Assembly (NCBI GenBank): GCA_973895155.1
Contig: OZ316892.1
Location: 30,008,001-30,072,000 of the forward strand
Source: Marsupella aquatica
Taxonomy: Eukaryota; Marchantiophyta
Length of the DNA: 64,000 bases
Direction: 5' to 3'
The notes below the pieces were generated by a model. The model ran no database searches and was not told where the DNA came from. It worked only from the letters and a program-made list of their open reading frames with translations. Every line of letters starts with the position of its first letter. Position 1 is the stretch's first letter. Of the stretch, positions 35,634-47,535 are shown in pieces. The translations under genes were made by a program, and so were the position numbers.

Positions 35634-36071
35634 AACCAAATTGGCTTAGATCAATTGGCTACTTAGGAGATTTGCCTGGAATTGAGATGTCCCAGGTTCA
35701 ATCCCCCCTCCACACTTGACTTTTTCTTCTCCGGCCCTCTTCCCCTGGGCGGATTGTTTCTTTGGTCGCAATGAATAAAGTTCTTGGGCTTGTCCCCGTT
35801 CCCCCCCCCCTCCACACACTCGGGTGTGGAAGATATATGTGGGTGGGATGGGTTTTGTGGGTAGTAGATTGGAGTTCTTATTATCTGTTTGGCCCCAGGT
35901 TGCTCACGTTGTGGCCCTGATTTAATCCTCTCTCCTTCCTAGTGCGGTTCCCTGTTGGATTTCATTGGGGCTCACCCTGGTCTGGGTTCCCTACAGAAAT
36001 AGTGTCACATTGGGGTGGGGGGAGTCTAATTGTATTTCCTCCCCATTTTCGTTCAAGACAAAAAAAGAATA
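35634..36071 (+). mobile_element. SINE with tRNA-derived head and A-rich tail (copy 2)
   Basis: Starts with an A-box-like stretch (about 35641-35658) and a B box, GGTTCAATCCC (35695-35705). A body shared with 1143-1442 follows, then the end 'gttcaagaca' and an A-run. Flanks show a 12-bp target duplication with one mismatch: TTGAAAACATAA (35622-35633) and TTGAAGACATAA (36072-36083). It has an internal segment of about 120 bp, including a C-run near 35801-35811, that copy 1 lacks. Confidence 0.75.
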
Positions 36072-36083
36072 TTGAAGACATAA

Positions 36084-38929
36084 TGATGAATGCCTTCTAG
36101 CCTTCATAGTTGGAACCTTTAGGGAAATTTAACACGCTAGCCCTTCAACAATGTTAGTTAGGAACATAACTTTAGGTGGGAACCCGCCCTAAGGGGATAG
36201 GTTGGGACATACAAGATGGGTCTAGATGATCCATGTTATCAATACAAACCATTGAACTCTGGCTAATGGGATTGGTGGCTAGGTGGGAAACTGGAAGGGG
36301 AGACACAAAAACTATTGAATTTTTGCCAAACGTGACAAAGACCTTGTAGAATCTAGCAAATTTGTGCCACTACAAAAATATGTTGGTCTGGTTCTTTGTG
36401 GTTGGTAGTATTACATTGCAGGCCCGATTGCAGGCATGAGCAAACACAATATTAAGACAATGCTGGTAATTTTTTGACTAGCACTAAAACTCTAGGATCG
36501 AAACAGACCTCTTAAAACATCCAACACATAGCACACAAGCACACTGACACCAAGATATGTGATTCACCCCGTCCGAGCTACGTACACAAAATGTACATAT
36601 CATCATAGCTCCATGGTCCATCTTCTCTCACCCACAAAGTCTACAACAAGTATTTTCCCTCCATGGGATACAAATTGGGAAAGCTTCTCGAAGAAGCCTT
36701 CTGAGTCACTCAAGGTTAAAGCATAGCTGTCCAATCGTCCATAGTGGCTTTCGTCATCCACTACCAAATTCTCAGAAGATATTCCCAAAAGTAATTATGT
36801 GTGTTTTCTTTCCCGCCATTTGGAATTGCCATTGGTAATGGGTGATTTTGGGTGGGTTCTGGCCCTGGGTTTGCTACTGTTAACAAGCCCGTGATTTAGA
36901 TCCTGAAGGTTTGAACCGTGCAGTTTGGTGGTTGTGAACTGTGTTGGTGAGACCGCAACATAAAGTAAGATGCACCTGCTGCAGCCTGGTCCCGGTAGTC
37001 GTTCAGAAACAACAAAAGGGACTAAACGATGACTACTCATTGTGAATCTGGTGACTCCTAGAAGTGAATGTACTTTCCTCTACTCAATCTAAGTCATCAT
37101 CACAATAAGCAGGGCCTAGTTAAAACAAGACAAAGTATGGCAAACCAAAGTATTGGCAAGAAAGTATTTCTGACAAATACATCTTGGGTCCATTTTTGGG
37201 CCCCCATCACAACTACTGAACTAAAGTTCAGCCCAAAAACAACAGTTAAAATCTTTGATTAATTTGTACTATTAACTCCAATCAATAAGTACTAAGTATT
37301 GTTAGAACTCCAATGAACCCAACTCCTCTGAGTTCCTTGAGAACTCTAGGTAACTACATTTCTCATTGTAGTAAATTTTCATTTCACATCAATGTCATTT
37401 TTGAGACATGCTTTGATATCAATTGTTAACTTAAAACAAAAGTGACAACCTTTACATTGGAACACAAGTTTCTTGATTGCTCTGCAAATCATCCCAAGAC
37501 AATTGGGGGTAGGATTGGGGGCTCAATGCCTTTGGTTTTGCAGGACTCTGCGGTCAGGCCTGGCGCATGAAGGGGTAACGGCATGTTTCTCTCGCTCACT
37601 GATTTGGTGGGAGGTGTCAGGTTGTGAAGGGTTCACTTGAGAGTTGGGCCTAAGGTGCATCAGAGTTGAAAGTGCATAAAAAAGATAAGGAATTTTTTTC
37701 CCAATTTTTGTTGCCTCATCTCTCTTTGCGTTTAAGCATAGGGTAATCACGCTAGTAGGGAAAAAAGGGAAGAACGGGACGCCATGCAGTTAGACAGGTT
37801 GCACTCTGGAGTGTGCACTTAGTGAGAGACAACTGTACTCATTACACATCGGGGTTTCCTTTCAGAGGCGTTACTTAGTGTGACTGCACAGTCTGGTGAG
37901 TGGAGTTTTGGGAGGCGTTTGTTTTCAACTTGGATCCTTCGTGCGCCTCGCATGGACTTCCACTCGCACGGAGTTTTTCCTACGCTCTAAAGTGTTCATG
38001 GATTCCGTGATTGCTACTTCTGAACTCGGCAAGTGGGGCTGTTGTGTATTTTGAGGGAAGAGGAATGCCTGGGCAGACATTACTCTTCGCTAGCTGGGAT
38101 TTTCATCTTTGGTTGTAGGATCTGCAATTTGCATCGGTGTGGTGACGAAGGAGGGACCTCTCTGAAAAACCTTGGATAGGGACCGAAATTGTTTCCAAAT
38201 TTGGTGATGTTTTATTTCATAGGGATGCTGATTGCAAACTACCCGTAGTCTCCCCACTAATACGAAGCAAGCATCACTAAATGGCCAATTCGTGCTAGCA
38301 TGGCCAAAGGGTCCTTTCTCTCGGCTTCGTCTCCATTCCCGAGACGGGAACAGAGCTGACTCGATCTAAATTTTGTTTGGCCAGTTGTGAATAATGTTGT
38401 ATGCATGTGATGTTGGACTGCGATGTGAGGATTTTCGACCGAATGACCTTGATTACGATTCTCAACCAAGACTGCTGATTGCAGAGTCATCCACCATATT
38501 CCCTGGTAATCGGTATTGGCACAAGCCGTTATTTGGGTACAACGTCTTCAGGTAACAAGACGGAATGAGCAATTTCATGATGACTGTACCTACTTCTAAT
38601 AACAAAACCCGTGTTCCAGCAGTACAATGTGATACCAGTAATTGCATGAATTTCTGTATACGAGACTCAGGTGATGAATAGTTAAATTATGAGTTTGATT
38701 TGTTTTGCTAAAATCTGCGTCTCCAAGTAGCATGGACACATCTCCAAGGATTTATGTCATGTCTGTCCAATCTCAATGGATTCCATAGAGGCAGCGTGAG
38801 CGATGCTAAATAGGCTCTATTTACGAGTTGGAGCCTCATTTCGAACAGTAACCTTTAAAATAATAAGAACCTGAGATCTTTAAGCCAGGTTGTGATGTAA
38901 CCGAGAAGGGTTGGCCTGTCAAGGTGCCG
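36084..38929. other. Intergenic stretch without a recognisable gene
   Basis: About 2.8 kb. A 61-codon minus-strand frame (36788-36603) is protein-like in composition (FFEKLSQFVSHGGKILVVDF) but has no partner exons or known family. I list it only as a possible remnant. Confidence 0.35.
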
Positions 38930-40480
38930 TAAGAGTCCATCTTATCAACAAACCAAGAGTAATATGTGTCTGTAATAGATGAAGCTCGTCGGCGGCTGTT
39001 GGATAGGATTTTGGCTCATCCGAACAAGCTCATTACTTTGAGCTACCTGGATAACCATTTCACAATTATCTCGGTATTCTATTGGAAGATTATTGCAACC
39101 TTGACAGACATGCAGTTGAAACCAAGTGATTTCACTTTTGCAAGTCATCCTTACCAAAGATCGCAGCAGAGCAAGGTAGACAAGAAAGTACAATCTTTGG
39201 ACTGAGGTAGACAGATGGAGATACAAATCTTTGATACATCATCCCCTCATCCCCTCTCAAGCAGTCGTTTTCTGGACCTCAGTTCTTATACGGACTTTGC
39301 CCATTCTATCAGCTCTGTTCCTTCGCATCTCTCTGTGGTGGGTTTACCTGCTGGGCCCAGACCAGGTGGACAAGAACGTGTTGCTGCCGATGCTAGTATT
39401 GCAGCTTTTACGGATTAAAAGGATACAATTGTTGCTGTGCAATTAAGGTTGCCTAAAGTTGTTACGGGCCACGATTATAATCTGGTTGATACAGTAGAGA
39501 AAACTTCCTCCCCTGTTGACGGACTTGGGCGTGTCTCTTCATCACCACCAACATACAAATTGGGGGTCAAAGTTGGACCAACTGCTGTTTTAAGAGATAA
39601 TGTATTTGGAGTAGACCGGTTGTCATAGTAGGAGTGCCTGCGTTCGCCAAAGGGCATGAAGGTGAAATTGCTTCTCCTACTGCTTTGTGAGAAGATGATG
39701 TCATAGGCTTATATGATGTCTACGTAAAGTCCACTGTTCTTATGCTGGTCTCCATTATGCTGGCCCGCAGAAGTATTTCTCATTGCATCGAGTTCCTGCA
39801 ACCAAACAAGTTTTGGTGAGGCCAACCTTGAAAGGATAACAAAGGTCTCCATCATGCTGGCCAGAAAACTGTTATAATGCATTGTAGTCTAGTTCCTGCA
39901 AGCCGAAGAGTTTGGTGATTGAGGCCGATCTTGAAAGGAGAGCAGATGATCATGTCGGATATGCAATCTGAAACCCGTTTTTCCAGCGGGAAGTTGACGA
40001 TGGATCATACTTGGAGTTTTCGTCCTCGATGGTAAAGACGAACAGTAGTGTATCTTTTGCAACTCCCTCACTATTGCCTTTGATTCAAATAGTCACAATC
40101 ATTTCGTATGGAGCTGTCGCGGTCCCCTAAAATTGTTGCTAACCTGGTTGGGACGCTTTCCGTCGGCCCAAAGTATCTTCACAATGCAATATCTGGATCT
40201 AATTCTTGTCAGGAACTTTTCATTGATGATGATCTTGACAGAGACCATCAGCACCTTCCGCTGGAGTCTACCAGCACCTTTGGAGACCCTACTTTCGCTG
40301 GAAAGCTACAGAGGTATGCTCGAAAAGTTTTCAGGCTAGTAAATGAAGGGAAGCACTCCGTGGCTTATGACCGGATGAGTGTTGTCAGTATGCATAATCT
40401 GACAATCTGCCTCAAATGTTATTGCGGACGATCTCACAAAGGCGAGAACATTATCACCTCCGTCGAGCGTCCCTGCTGAG
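38930..40480 (+). pseudogene. Decayed gene of unknown function
   Basis: Protein-like stretches run in shifting frames: VIDEARRRLLDRILAHPNK and KLITLSYLDNHFTIISVFYW (38966-39130), YQRSQQSKVDKKV (about 39155), then after a frame change DRWRYKSLIHHPLIPSQ (about 39210), YNLVDTVEKTSSPVDGLG (about 39476) and GKLQRYARKVFRLVNEGKHS (about 40300). Interruptions include a shift at about 39192 relative to the copy at 47195-47535, and stops at about 39416 and 39626. I do not recognise the family. Part of the apparent breakage could be introns, so pseudogene status is an inference supported by comparison with the second copy. Confidence 0.45.
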
Positions 40481-42390
40481 AGCCAGAACATTCCACTGTC
40501 CATTACGGCTGTCTAATCACGAGCAACGAGATACTTGGCGGTAGAAGAGGGGTTGTAGACGAGGCGCGGAAATGGCTGTATAGCTTCATTTAAGGTGCTG
40601 TTCTTTCAAAATTTGCATCACATCCGTCTGAATTTAAAATAGCTCCACAATGAATCAGAACCGGGTTCTGCTACCGAAATTAGTGGGGACGATCCCAAAA
40701 TGAAATCGATATCACCTCGGCGTATGGAATCTACCTTCCTAGAGAGCAGATGAGAATTCTAGATTTGGTATCAAATGATGAAAGGAAAAAGCAGACATCA
40801 CTTGACATCATGAGTTCCAACTTTTTGCAGAACAGTCCCGTTCCATCCATTCTACAGTTTTGCTGGCACAGTGAGAGGACAATCCATGACGAGTTAAGAA
40901 AGACTTAATATACTAAGATTCATGATTCCCTACCATGTTGATAAATTACAATTAGAGTAAAAAGGCACTGTGCAGCAGTACTGAGATATCGTTCAAGCAG
41001 ATAGCTGGCAAGATTCGCTACCAATTGAAATGACTAAGCACTCACCCAACACTATGTATTGCAAGTTTGTTGCAACTGTAAACGTTATCATACATGGCAA
41101 GAACTTGATAAGAGGTAACAATACTAGCAGTTCATAGTTGAAGGGACTGGGAATGAACATTTGCACAAACGAATTTTCCATTGCTACTTCCATGCCCAAC
41201 ACCATCGAACGAATGCTTAAACTTCATACTTCTGGCTATAATTAAAGTAATTTGCACCTGATACTTGGCTTTGAGCTCTTGTAACCCCAACTTTCCAAAA
41301 GACACATGTTTCTTAACTGTTGGCAATGCTTGTCTCGCTACTGATAATATAGAGGTCCTGTGTTTTCTTGTACAGGGAAGCTCGGGTGCGGTTGTGGTCA
41401 TCTACAAGCTGCTGTAAGGCTAGCTGATTGATGTTTATCAATCAGCTAGCCGAGTATATCATCCTCCACCAAATCTGCTCTACCAATTTGTGAGATAGAG
41501 TTGGTTTGAGATGACACCTTCTGTATTGTCCATGACTGCTCTAGTGGGCTGATGGAGTCTTTTGTGTCTATGGATACTTCTGGGCAGGTAATTAAGTACC
41601 CCTCACGGACCTTTGAGAATGCTGCAGTCCCTAAGTGAATATATTCCTCTAAACGCCTCTAATTCAAACATTTCAAGCTTCAAAAGCCCAACTTCCATTA
41701 ACTCCATTCAACTGCTCTGACGTTTTTAAATGGCAAATCGATAGTTGCTTCACCCTTTTTATTACCACAAACGTTACAGAGTCATCTGTGGTGGTACACT
41801 GTGGAGTTCACTTAGCCTTTCACGCCTGAAGCAACACAAATTTCCTAATGGAAGGTAGATTTAAGAGTTAAGGATTGATGTGAAAATGTAAATTGATGAC
41901 CGAACCAAGAGCCTCAGTTTCATCCAAAATGTATCAAAATTATCCAAAAATTCGAGATTGAAAATATCCTGTGTGGATACAAAAACCTGGATTACCTTCA
42001 CTCAAAGTAGAGCTTAAAATCTACAACCTCGATTGCACCCGGCTCACCAAGAACCTCAGAAAGCTCTCTCAAATTCCTGGTAAGTGTTCCTCTAACATTA
42101 ACTCTTTTTAAATCCGTATTTCTTTCTCTCATAAAAACAAGTCCGTTTTGGTGCTTCCAAGGTCGACGACTTTAAGCCACCCGTCCCTATCCTTCTCCTG
42201 TTGCATGCATTCTTTGCAATAGTAAGCTCTCCATTTATAAGTATTGCATCAAGTATTCTCAGAGTTTGGAGATAACTACACATTGTTCAATGTGCACGAC
42301 ACTACTAAGAAATTGGAGTTGACCCATGTACATTATGAGGCCAGTATTGCGCGTCGATTGTGATCCAGGTATCAGGTTGCTACCCCTACA
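40481..42390. other. Intergenic stretch; one perfect hairpin
   Basis: Weakly protein-like text continues on the plus strand to about 40910 (SAYGIYLPREQMRILDLVS near 40710) and may be more of the preceding decayed gene. Otherwise there is no gene. The hairpin at 41418-41451 is listed separately. Confidence 0.35.
41418..41451. repeat. Perfect 14-bp palindromic hairpin
   Basis: GGCTAGCTGATTGA, a six-base loop (tgttta), then the exact complement. Too short for a foldback transposon. It could be chance, a protein-binding palindrome or a processing hairpin. Confidence 0.6.
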
Positions 42391-42663
42391 TTGGCCACTC
42401 CTTCCCATGTGCCACAATATGGTTCCAAGCTCGGTTCCAAGCCCAAGTCAACACATACAGTTGCATTCATGTTGTCATCTTGCAATTATTGTGGTAACCC
42501 TAATCACAAGGCTAATGAATGTGACATTGTTGCCGAAGACTTGTCTTGGGATTTTTGTGGGAAAGTGGACCACTTGGAAGCACCTGAAAATCAACAAGAA
42601 AGATATGCCCTAAGTAAGCAAAGTCTTGGCGTCACACTAACAAGCGCCTTGAATCGCTATTGA
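42391..42663 (+). pseudogene. Retrotransposon gag fragment with zinc knuckle
   Basis: An open stretch codes for CNYCGNPNHKANEC, a correct C-x2-C-x4-H-x4-C knuckle, followed by a second degenerate one (DFCGKVDHLEAP). A single such fragment with no neighbouring protease or polymerase suggests a gag remnant. A cellular CCHC protein cannot be excluded. Confidence 0.5.
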
Positions 42664-43154
42664 CAGAGCTCAAGCAATGCTCATCGGTTCCGTACAAAGG
42701 ATTCACACAGTGAGTCGTTAGATGCTCCTAACCGATCTTGGCATCCCGTCGATTTTTTATTCCATTTCAGTACACTTGTTTCTCTTACGTCTTTTATATA
42801 CAGAGGTTTACACCTCCATTACATACATTATTGTTTCTTGGCACTTGTAAATGTGATGGGACTTTTTCTATGCATGTTGGTTGTTACCGGATTGCACATA
42901 TGCATTGCCCATGACTTGTATATTTTTGATGCACTATGATTACGATACTATATGTCACGATAAGTTACCTTTGATGCTAGTGGAGTTTGATAGTCTGAAC
43001 ATCAGTGTGACGGGAGCTTTTAGATTTTCAAGAAAATGGTGTGGGAGTTTGAGAGACTTGGTGCATTGTGACTCATGTTCAATACTAGCCGCAAAGGTCC
43101 GGAAGGCCACAAAAGTAGTTGGGAGGTCCAGAAGGCAGCAAGGCCGCAAAGCTG
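42664..43154. other. Noncoding stretch
   Basis: A Lys/Arg/Ala-rich frame near 43090-43190 arises from a local 'aaggcggcaac'-type microrepetition. No gene is called. Confidence 0.35.
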
Positions 43155-43600
43155 TTAGAAAGGCGGCAACAAAGATGTTAGGAAGCTTGTTAACTTAAAT
43201 CCGCTTTGGAGGTTGCCTTGCAGGAAGGATGGAGAGCGTTTAGTAGGGATTTGACTTGGGGTGAGTAGTGATTGCCGGCCAGATTGCAGACCAGAATTTG
43301 GATTCCCAAAACTGCCAGATGATTTATTTGACTGTGGCTGTGTTTGTTGAGCACCACCTCCAGAGCCCGATGGCCCACCTCCATTGTGTGATGTCTGAGA
43401 GAGGAGAGACGTCGTTAGATCTACTATGTACCACCAATCCTTCTCTCTCATGATTTGCTCTACATGAAAGGCCCAAACAATATATTAGTCTTACTAGTCC
43501 ATTGCTATCTGAGAGAATGTGATCATTGTTGCGTCTGCAGAAGGCATCTTAAAGTGTGCAGTGCAGATTTCAGAGTTATGGCTCTAATACCATGAGTGTG
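43155..43600 (-). mobile_element. Truncated copia element: primer site and gag start
   Basis: On the minus strand TGGTATTAGAGCC (43592-43580) is a plant copia-type primer site, preceded by a sequence ending 'acacactca', as an LTR end would. Downstream comes a short leader and a 98-codon frame (43451-43155) rich in Gly/Ser/Gln (GGGPSGSGGGAQQTQ), like the linker of a copia gag. No protease, integrase or polymerase follows, so only the 5' end of the element remains. Confidence 0.5.
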
Positions 43601-44448
43601 TAAATTCTTTGTGAATTGATGAAGAAGACATCCGTGAAATGGGAGTTAAACACAGATCCAAACCGTGACTAGACCAATGATTGGCTTGGATAGGGATAGA
43701 TTACAGATGACTCATTAAGCTTACCTAGCCGTCTTCTTAATTTTATCTTCTTCTTTTCTTTTTCCTTTTTTCGGCGGGGAAGACCAGGAAAGGCCATCAA
43801 ATTAAATGCACCCCAACAGGGGCAGCAGGGCATAACACCCAGAGCACAACTAAGGCCAACCACAGGCCAGGGGACATGACCCAAACCGGCCAGAACCAGA
43901 GAAAGAAAAGAACACATGCTATGCACTCAAGGGAGCCCTGCATGTCCAGCGTATCACATCCACCCGGCAGGGCATCCCATCCTATCCAACAGAACCATGC
44001 ATCAGTGCGAAAGGCACCACGAGGTTGAGAACCTAGTTCCGCCCCTCGGTAGCCAACGTATCCTAATCTTTATGCCCTTGATTTTACCGTCTCCTCTCGG
44101 CAAAGTGAGTTCCCTTCGTGTACCATGTTCATGGCAAGGCAGCTACTGTATGCAAACCCTGCTCCTAATCTGAAGACCAAATTTGAAGAGGATATCAAAA
44201 GAGCTTTCTACGTATCAAGCCAAGCGCTTGATTTCACGCATCTATAATTTCGACTCTTAACAATATCCTCCGGTAACATTTCTCTTACGTGAAATAATCT
44301 TTCAGCCAAAGTGGGCTAGTTACAACCCCAACTTGCAGAATTCATGTTACTGAATTGCAGCAACGACAACCTCATGGTATCTGCGCTGCCAGTGAGTACT
44401 GCTTTAGAGTCACTTTCCAGCCAGCCAAACCCAACTTTCAATCTGGGT
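43601..44448. other. Probable remnant LTR and 3' flank of the PPR gene
   Basis: If the primer site at 43580-43592 is real, the adjoining sequence should be its LTR, but I could not see the outer LTR end. The part nearest 44448 is the likely 3' UTR of the PPR gene. Confidence 0.35.
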
Positions 44449-46995
44449 TCACCAGTAGTCACCACAAGAACACATTCCATCTTTAAAATGGTGGAACCGA
44501 TTTGCATCCCTCGCAATAATTTCGCGTCCGGTCACCTTAGAGATATACTTGGTTGCTGAGTGGCAATCTGAACACACCCGAAGGTTCTTACTTATTCGAA
44601 TTGGTTCTCCCCACGGTAGGTGCATAAGTCCGTAAACAATAGCCAGCTTCTCACTATGACAGCAAAGAGCTAGCTCTTTATCCTCCTCATTGATATCATG
44701 CAACACAAGCCGGGTATCCGGAATGTAGCCTTCAGCCTTCAGTTTTTTACTCAATTTTTTCAGCTCAGTATATATCGCTTCCGCTTCTGGGTGAGATGTA
44801 TCCCCCACAACAAATTTATGGATCTTGTTATGAACTTCAATCCAGCTACGCCCTGCCTCCTTCCGAACACCTCTCTCTTGCATCAGAGTGCGCACAGATG
44901 ACACCTTCTCCCACTTCCCTGCTGCAGCATAGATATTGGAGAGCAGCACATATGTAGAAGCCTTACCGGGTTTCAACTTGAAAAGCTCTTTAGCGACCAG
45001 TTCGCCCAGCTCCACATTACCGTAAGTTCTACAAGCCCCAAGCAAGGCCGTCCAAGTTACATCATTTGGTTCGATCGGCATCTCACTGATGAACTGCTTT
45101 GCTTCCTCCAAGTGTCCCGCCCGCCCAAGAATATCCACCATGAGGTTATAGTGAACAACAGTACGCTCGATACCATAATCTTGCGTCATAGCTGAAAAGA
45201 TTCTACGGCCATCATCAACAAGACCACCATGAGAACAGGCTGACAACACAGCTATGAATGACGTCTCGATGGGCTTCACATGGTCTGCAATCATTTTTCT
45301 GAAAAGTTCCAGGGCTTCATGCCCATGTCCGTGTTGTCCAAGTCCACCAATCATTATGTTCCATGTGACTACATGGGGTTTCTTGATACTCTTAAATACC
45401 AGTCGGGCGTCAGCTATACAGCCACTCTCTGCATACATGTGAACCAGTGCACTGCCCACACGCACATCTGACTCCAGTCCCGCTTTGCGAGCATGGCCAT
45501 GAACTTCCTTCACCCATTCCAAAGCCCCCTCACTTGCAGATGCATTCAGGATGCTCACGTAAGTGATTGCATTTGGTTCGAAGCCTTCACGTCTCATTCG
45601 GAGAAACAGTCGATATGCTTCATGCCCAAATCCATGTTGTGCAAGTCCACCGATCATTACAGTCCATGTGACTACATCGCGTTTCCCCATTCTGTCAAAA
45701 GCAAGTCGGGCGTCATCTATACTGCCACTCTCTGCATACATGTGAACCAGAGCATTGCCTACACGCAAATCTAACTCCATTCCTGCTTTGCTAGCGTGGC
45801 CATGAACCTCCTTCACCCACTCCAAAGCCCCCTCACTTGCAGATGCATTCAGGATGTTCAGATAAGTGATTGCATTTGGTCTGAAGCCTTCACGTCTCAT
45901 TTGAAGAAACAGTCGATATGCTTCATGCCCACATCCATGTTGTGCAAGTCCACCGATCATTACATTCCATGTCACTACATCACGTTTCTCCATTCGTTCA
46001 AAAACTTGTCGGGCATTATCTATACTGCGACTCTCTGCATACATGTGAACCAGTGCATTGCCTACACGCAAATCCGACTCCAGTCCGGCTTTGCGAGCGT
46101 GGCCATGAACTTCCTTCAACCACTCCGAAGGCTCTTCGCATGCAGACGCATTGAGAATACTCGCATACGTAAATGCATCTGGTTCGAAGCCTTCACGTCT
46201 CATTTGGAGAAACAGTTGATATGCTTCCACACCATCACCACGTACTGCATATGCTCCAATCATAACATTCCATGACATGAGGTCTCGATTGGTCAACTTA
46301 TCAAAAACTATCCTTGCTTTGGTGATGCACCCACATTTTGCGTACATGAGCAGGAGGGCAGTCCCTACACGCACGTCCGATTCAAAGCCGGCATGTCGAA
46401 TACGCTCATGAATTTCTTCTCCGCGTGTTAGAGCTAATGGGCTGGCACATCCTTTCAGGATGCTCAAATATGTGATCTCATTAGGCTGCACACCTTCTTG
46501 GCGCATTTGATTACATAGTTCCGATACACATTCAGCATCATCACTATTAGCATATCCTGCTATCATCGCGGTCCAAGTAATGACACTCTTCTTCTCAAGT
46601 TGATCAAAAACGCGACGTGCATCTAACAATCCTCCGCATTTTATATACACATTTAAGAGCGTGATTGCCACATACGGATTTTTATCCATTCCACTTTCGA
46701 TGATGCAATTATGAATTTGCTTGGCTGCCGAAAGGTCTTTGTGTTGCAAGCACATTTGCAGAACTTTAACATATGTGGACGAGTCTATAGTAACGCCTCG
46801 CTGTAGACGATCTTTCAAAACAGCAATTGTTTCATGCATATGCCTACTGCCATTTCGTTTTGCAGTGACTTGAGACCGATCTCTCGTGCCATAACTAACA
46901 TGAGATTGACATCTGCAGTGAGTAATCAAATTCGCCCTAGCCTTTTCCCAAGCTGCAGTTGACCACCCATCCACCCCAAGTACTTTCCTTGTCAT
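44449..46995 (-). CDS. PLS-class PPR protein with complete E and DYW domains (848 aa)
   Basis: Predicted organellar C-to-U RNA-editing factor: the PPR tract reads the RNA and the DYW domain is the cytidine deaminase. One intron-free frame runs from ATG 46995 to TGA 44451-44449. Residues 1-70 are basic and could be a targeting peptide. PPR repeats run from about residue 72 to 650. The E/E+ region follows (SWIEVHNKIHKFVVGD). The DYW domain is residues 756-848: PG-type start GYIPDT, deaminase HSE at 780-782, zinc ligands in VCSDCHSATKY and HHFKDGMCSCGDYW, canonical DYW end. Three successive PLS triplets of exactly 101 residues (DNA 46199-45897, 45896-45594, 45593-45291) are nearly identical, for example GGLAQHG and KEVHGHA in each, and the preceding triplet is more diverged. 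No defect was seen. Confidence 0.96.
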   Translation of the reverse strand: MTRKVLGVDGWSTAAWEKARANLITHCRCQSHVSYGTRDRSQVTAKRNGSRHMHETIAVLKDRLQRGVTIDSSTYVKVLQMCLQHKDLSAAKQIHNCIIESGMDKNPYVAITLLNVYIKCGGLLDARRVFDQLEKKSVITWTAMIAGYANSDDAECVSELCNQMRQEGVQPNEITYLSILKGCASPLALTRGEEIHERIRHAGFESDVRVGTALLLMYAKCGCITKARIVFDKLTNRDLMSWNVMIGAYAVRGDGVEAYQLFLQMRREGFEPDAFTYASILNASACEEPSEWLKEVHGHARKAGLESDLRVGNALVHMYAESRSIDNARQVFERMEKRDVVTWNVMIGGLAQHGCGHEAYRLFLQMRREGFRPNAITYLNILNASASEGALEWVKEVHGHASKAGMELDLRVGNALVHMYAESGSIDDARLAFDRMGKRDVVTWTVMIGGLAQHGFGHEAYRLFLRMRREGFEPNAITYVSILNASASEGALEWVKEVHGHARKAGLESDVRVGSALVHMYAESGCIADARLVFKSIKKPHVVTWNIMIGGLGQHGHGHEALELFRKMIADHVKPIETSFIAVLSACSHGGLVDDGRRIFSAMTQDYGIERTVVHYNLMVDILGRAGHLEEAKQFISEMPIEPNDVTWTALLGACRTYGNVELGELVAKELFKLKPGKASTYVLLSNIYAAAGKWEKVSSVRTLMQERGVRKEAGRSWIEVHNKIHKFVVGDTSHPEAEAIYTELKKLSKKLKAEGYIPDTRLVLHDINEEDKELALCCHSEKLAIVYGLMHLPWGEPIRISKNLRVCSDCHSATKYISKVTGREIIARDANRFHHFKDGMCSCGDYW
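45291..46199 (-). repeat. Three 303-bp tandem repeats inside the PPR gene
   Basis: The block 'cttcacgtctcat' recurs at 46191-46203, 45888-45900 and 45585-45597, exactly 303 bp apart, and similarity extends across each unit. Each unit is one P-L-S triplet of 101 codons. Confidence 0.92.
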
Positions 46996-47194
46996 CTTCT
47001 GATTGAACTCAAGTTCTCTGGGCTTCCTCTGTCAACACCACAACCCACGATCAGATCTGGTACGAGGATAAAATCCAAGAGATTCCACGAGGTGCAGATA
47101 CTTTGTACTTATTTCTGGAGAACTATGTTTCCCAATGATCTTTCTACAATGAATGCTCAGAAATAGATAGCAGACCAGTAAGTCTTTGGAGTTC

Positions 47195-47535
47195 TAGGGT
47201 GCATTCCCACCTCCGTCCAAAGATGTATTTTCTTGTCTCCCTTGCTCTGCTGTGATCTTTGGTACAGATAACTTACAAAAGTTATATGACTCCTTCTCAA
47301 CTGAGAGTAACCGCTATCTGTCAAGAATTCGATGATCTTAGAAAAGAATACTGAATTAATTGTGAAAGGCTTATCCAGGTAGCTCAAGTATCAATAAGCT
47401 CGTTCATACTCCCGTATTCACCGTAACCATAGAGAGGACAGAGACAAGGGCCTATCGAATTGACACTAAAAAACGTCAGCGAGCGGTCCTTGGGTTGTGT
47501 GTAGGATAGACTCTTAGGGCACCTTGACAGGCGTT
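47195..47535 (-). pseudogene. Partial inverted copy of the 38.9-kb decayed gene
   Basis: The minus strand reads LSYLDKPFTINSVFFSKII near 47370 and YQRSQQSKGDKKIHLWTEV near 47240, matching LSYLDNHFTIISVFYWKII and YQRSQQSKVDKKV at 39030-39180. Nucleotide similarity extends upstream to 'ctgtcaaggtgcc.taagagtc' near 47515, matching about 38920. In this copy the frame is uninterrupted where the first copy shifts, but it diverges soon after TEV. Confidence 0.7.

Noticed and set aside
45796-46275. Long plus-strand open frame (159 codons) opposite the PPR gene, with shorter neighbours at 45254-45774
   Set aside because: Antisense shadow of the PPR coding sequence. Its apparent internal repeats are the complement of the PLS triplets.
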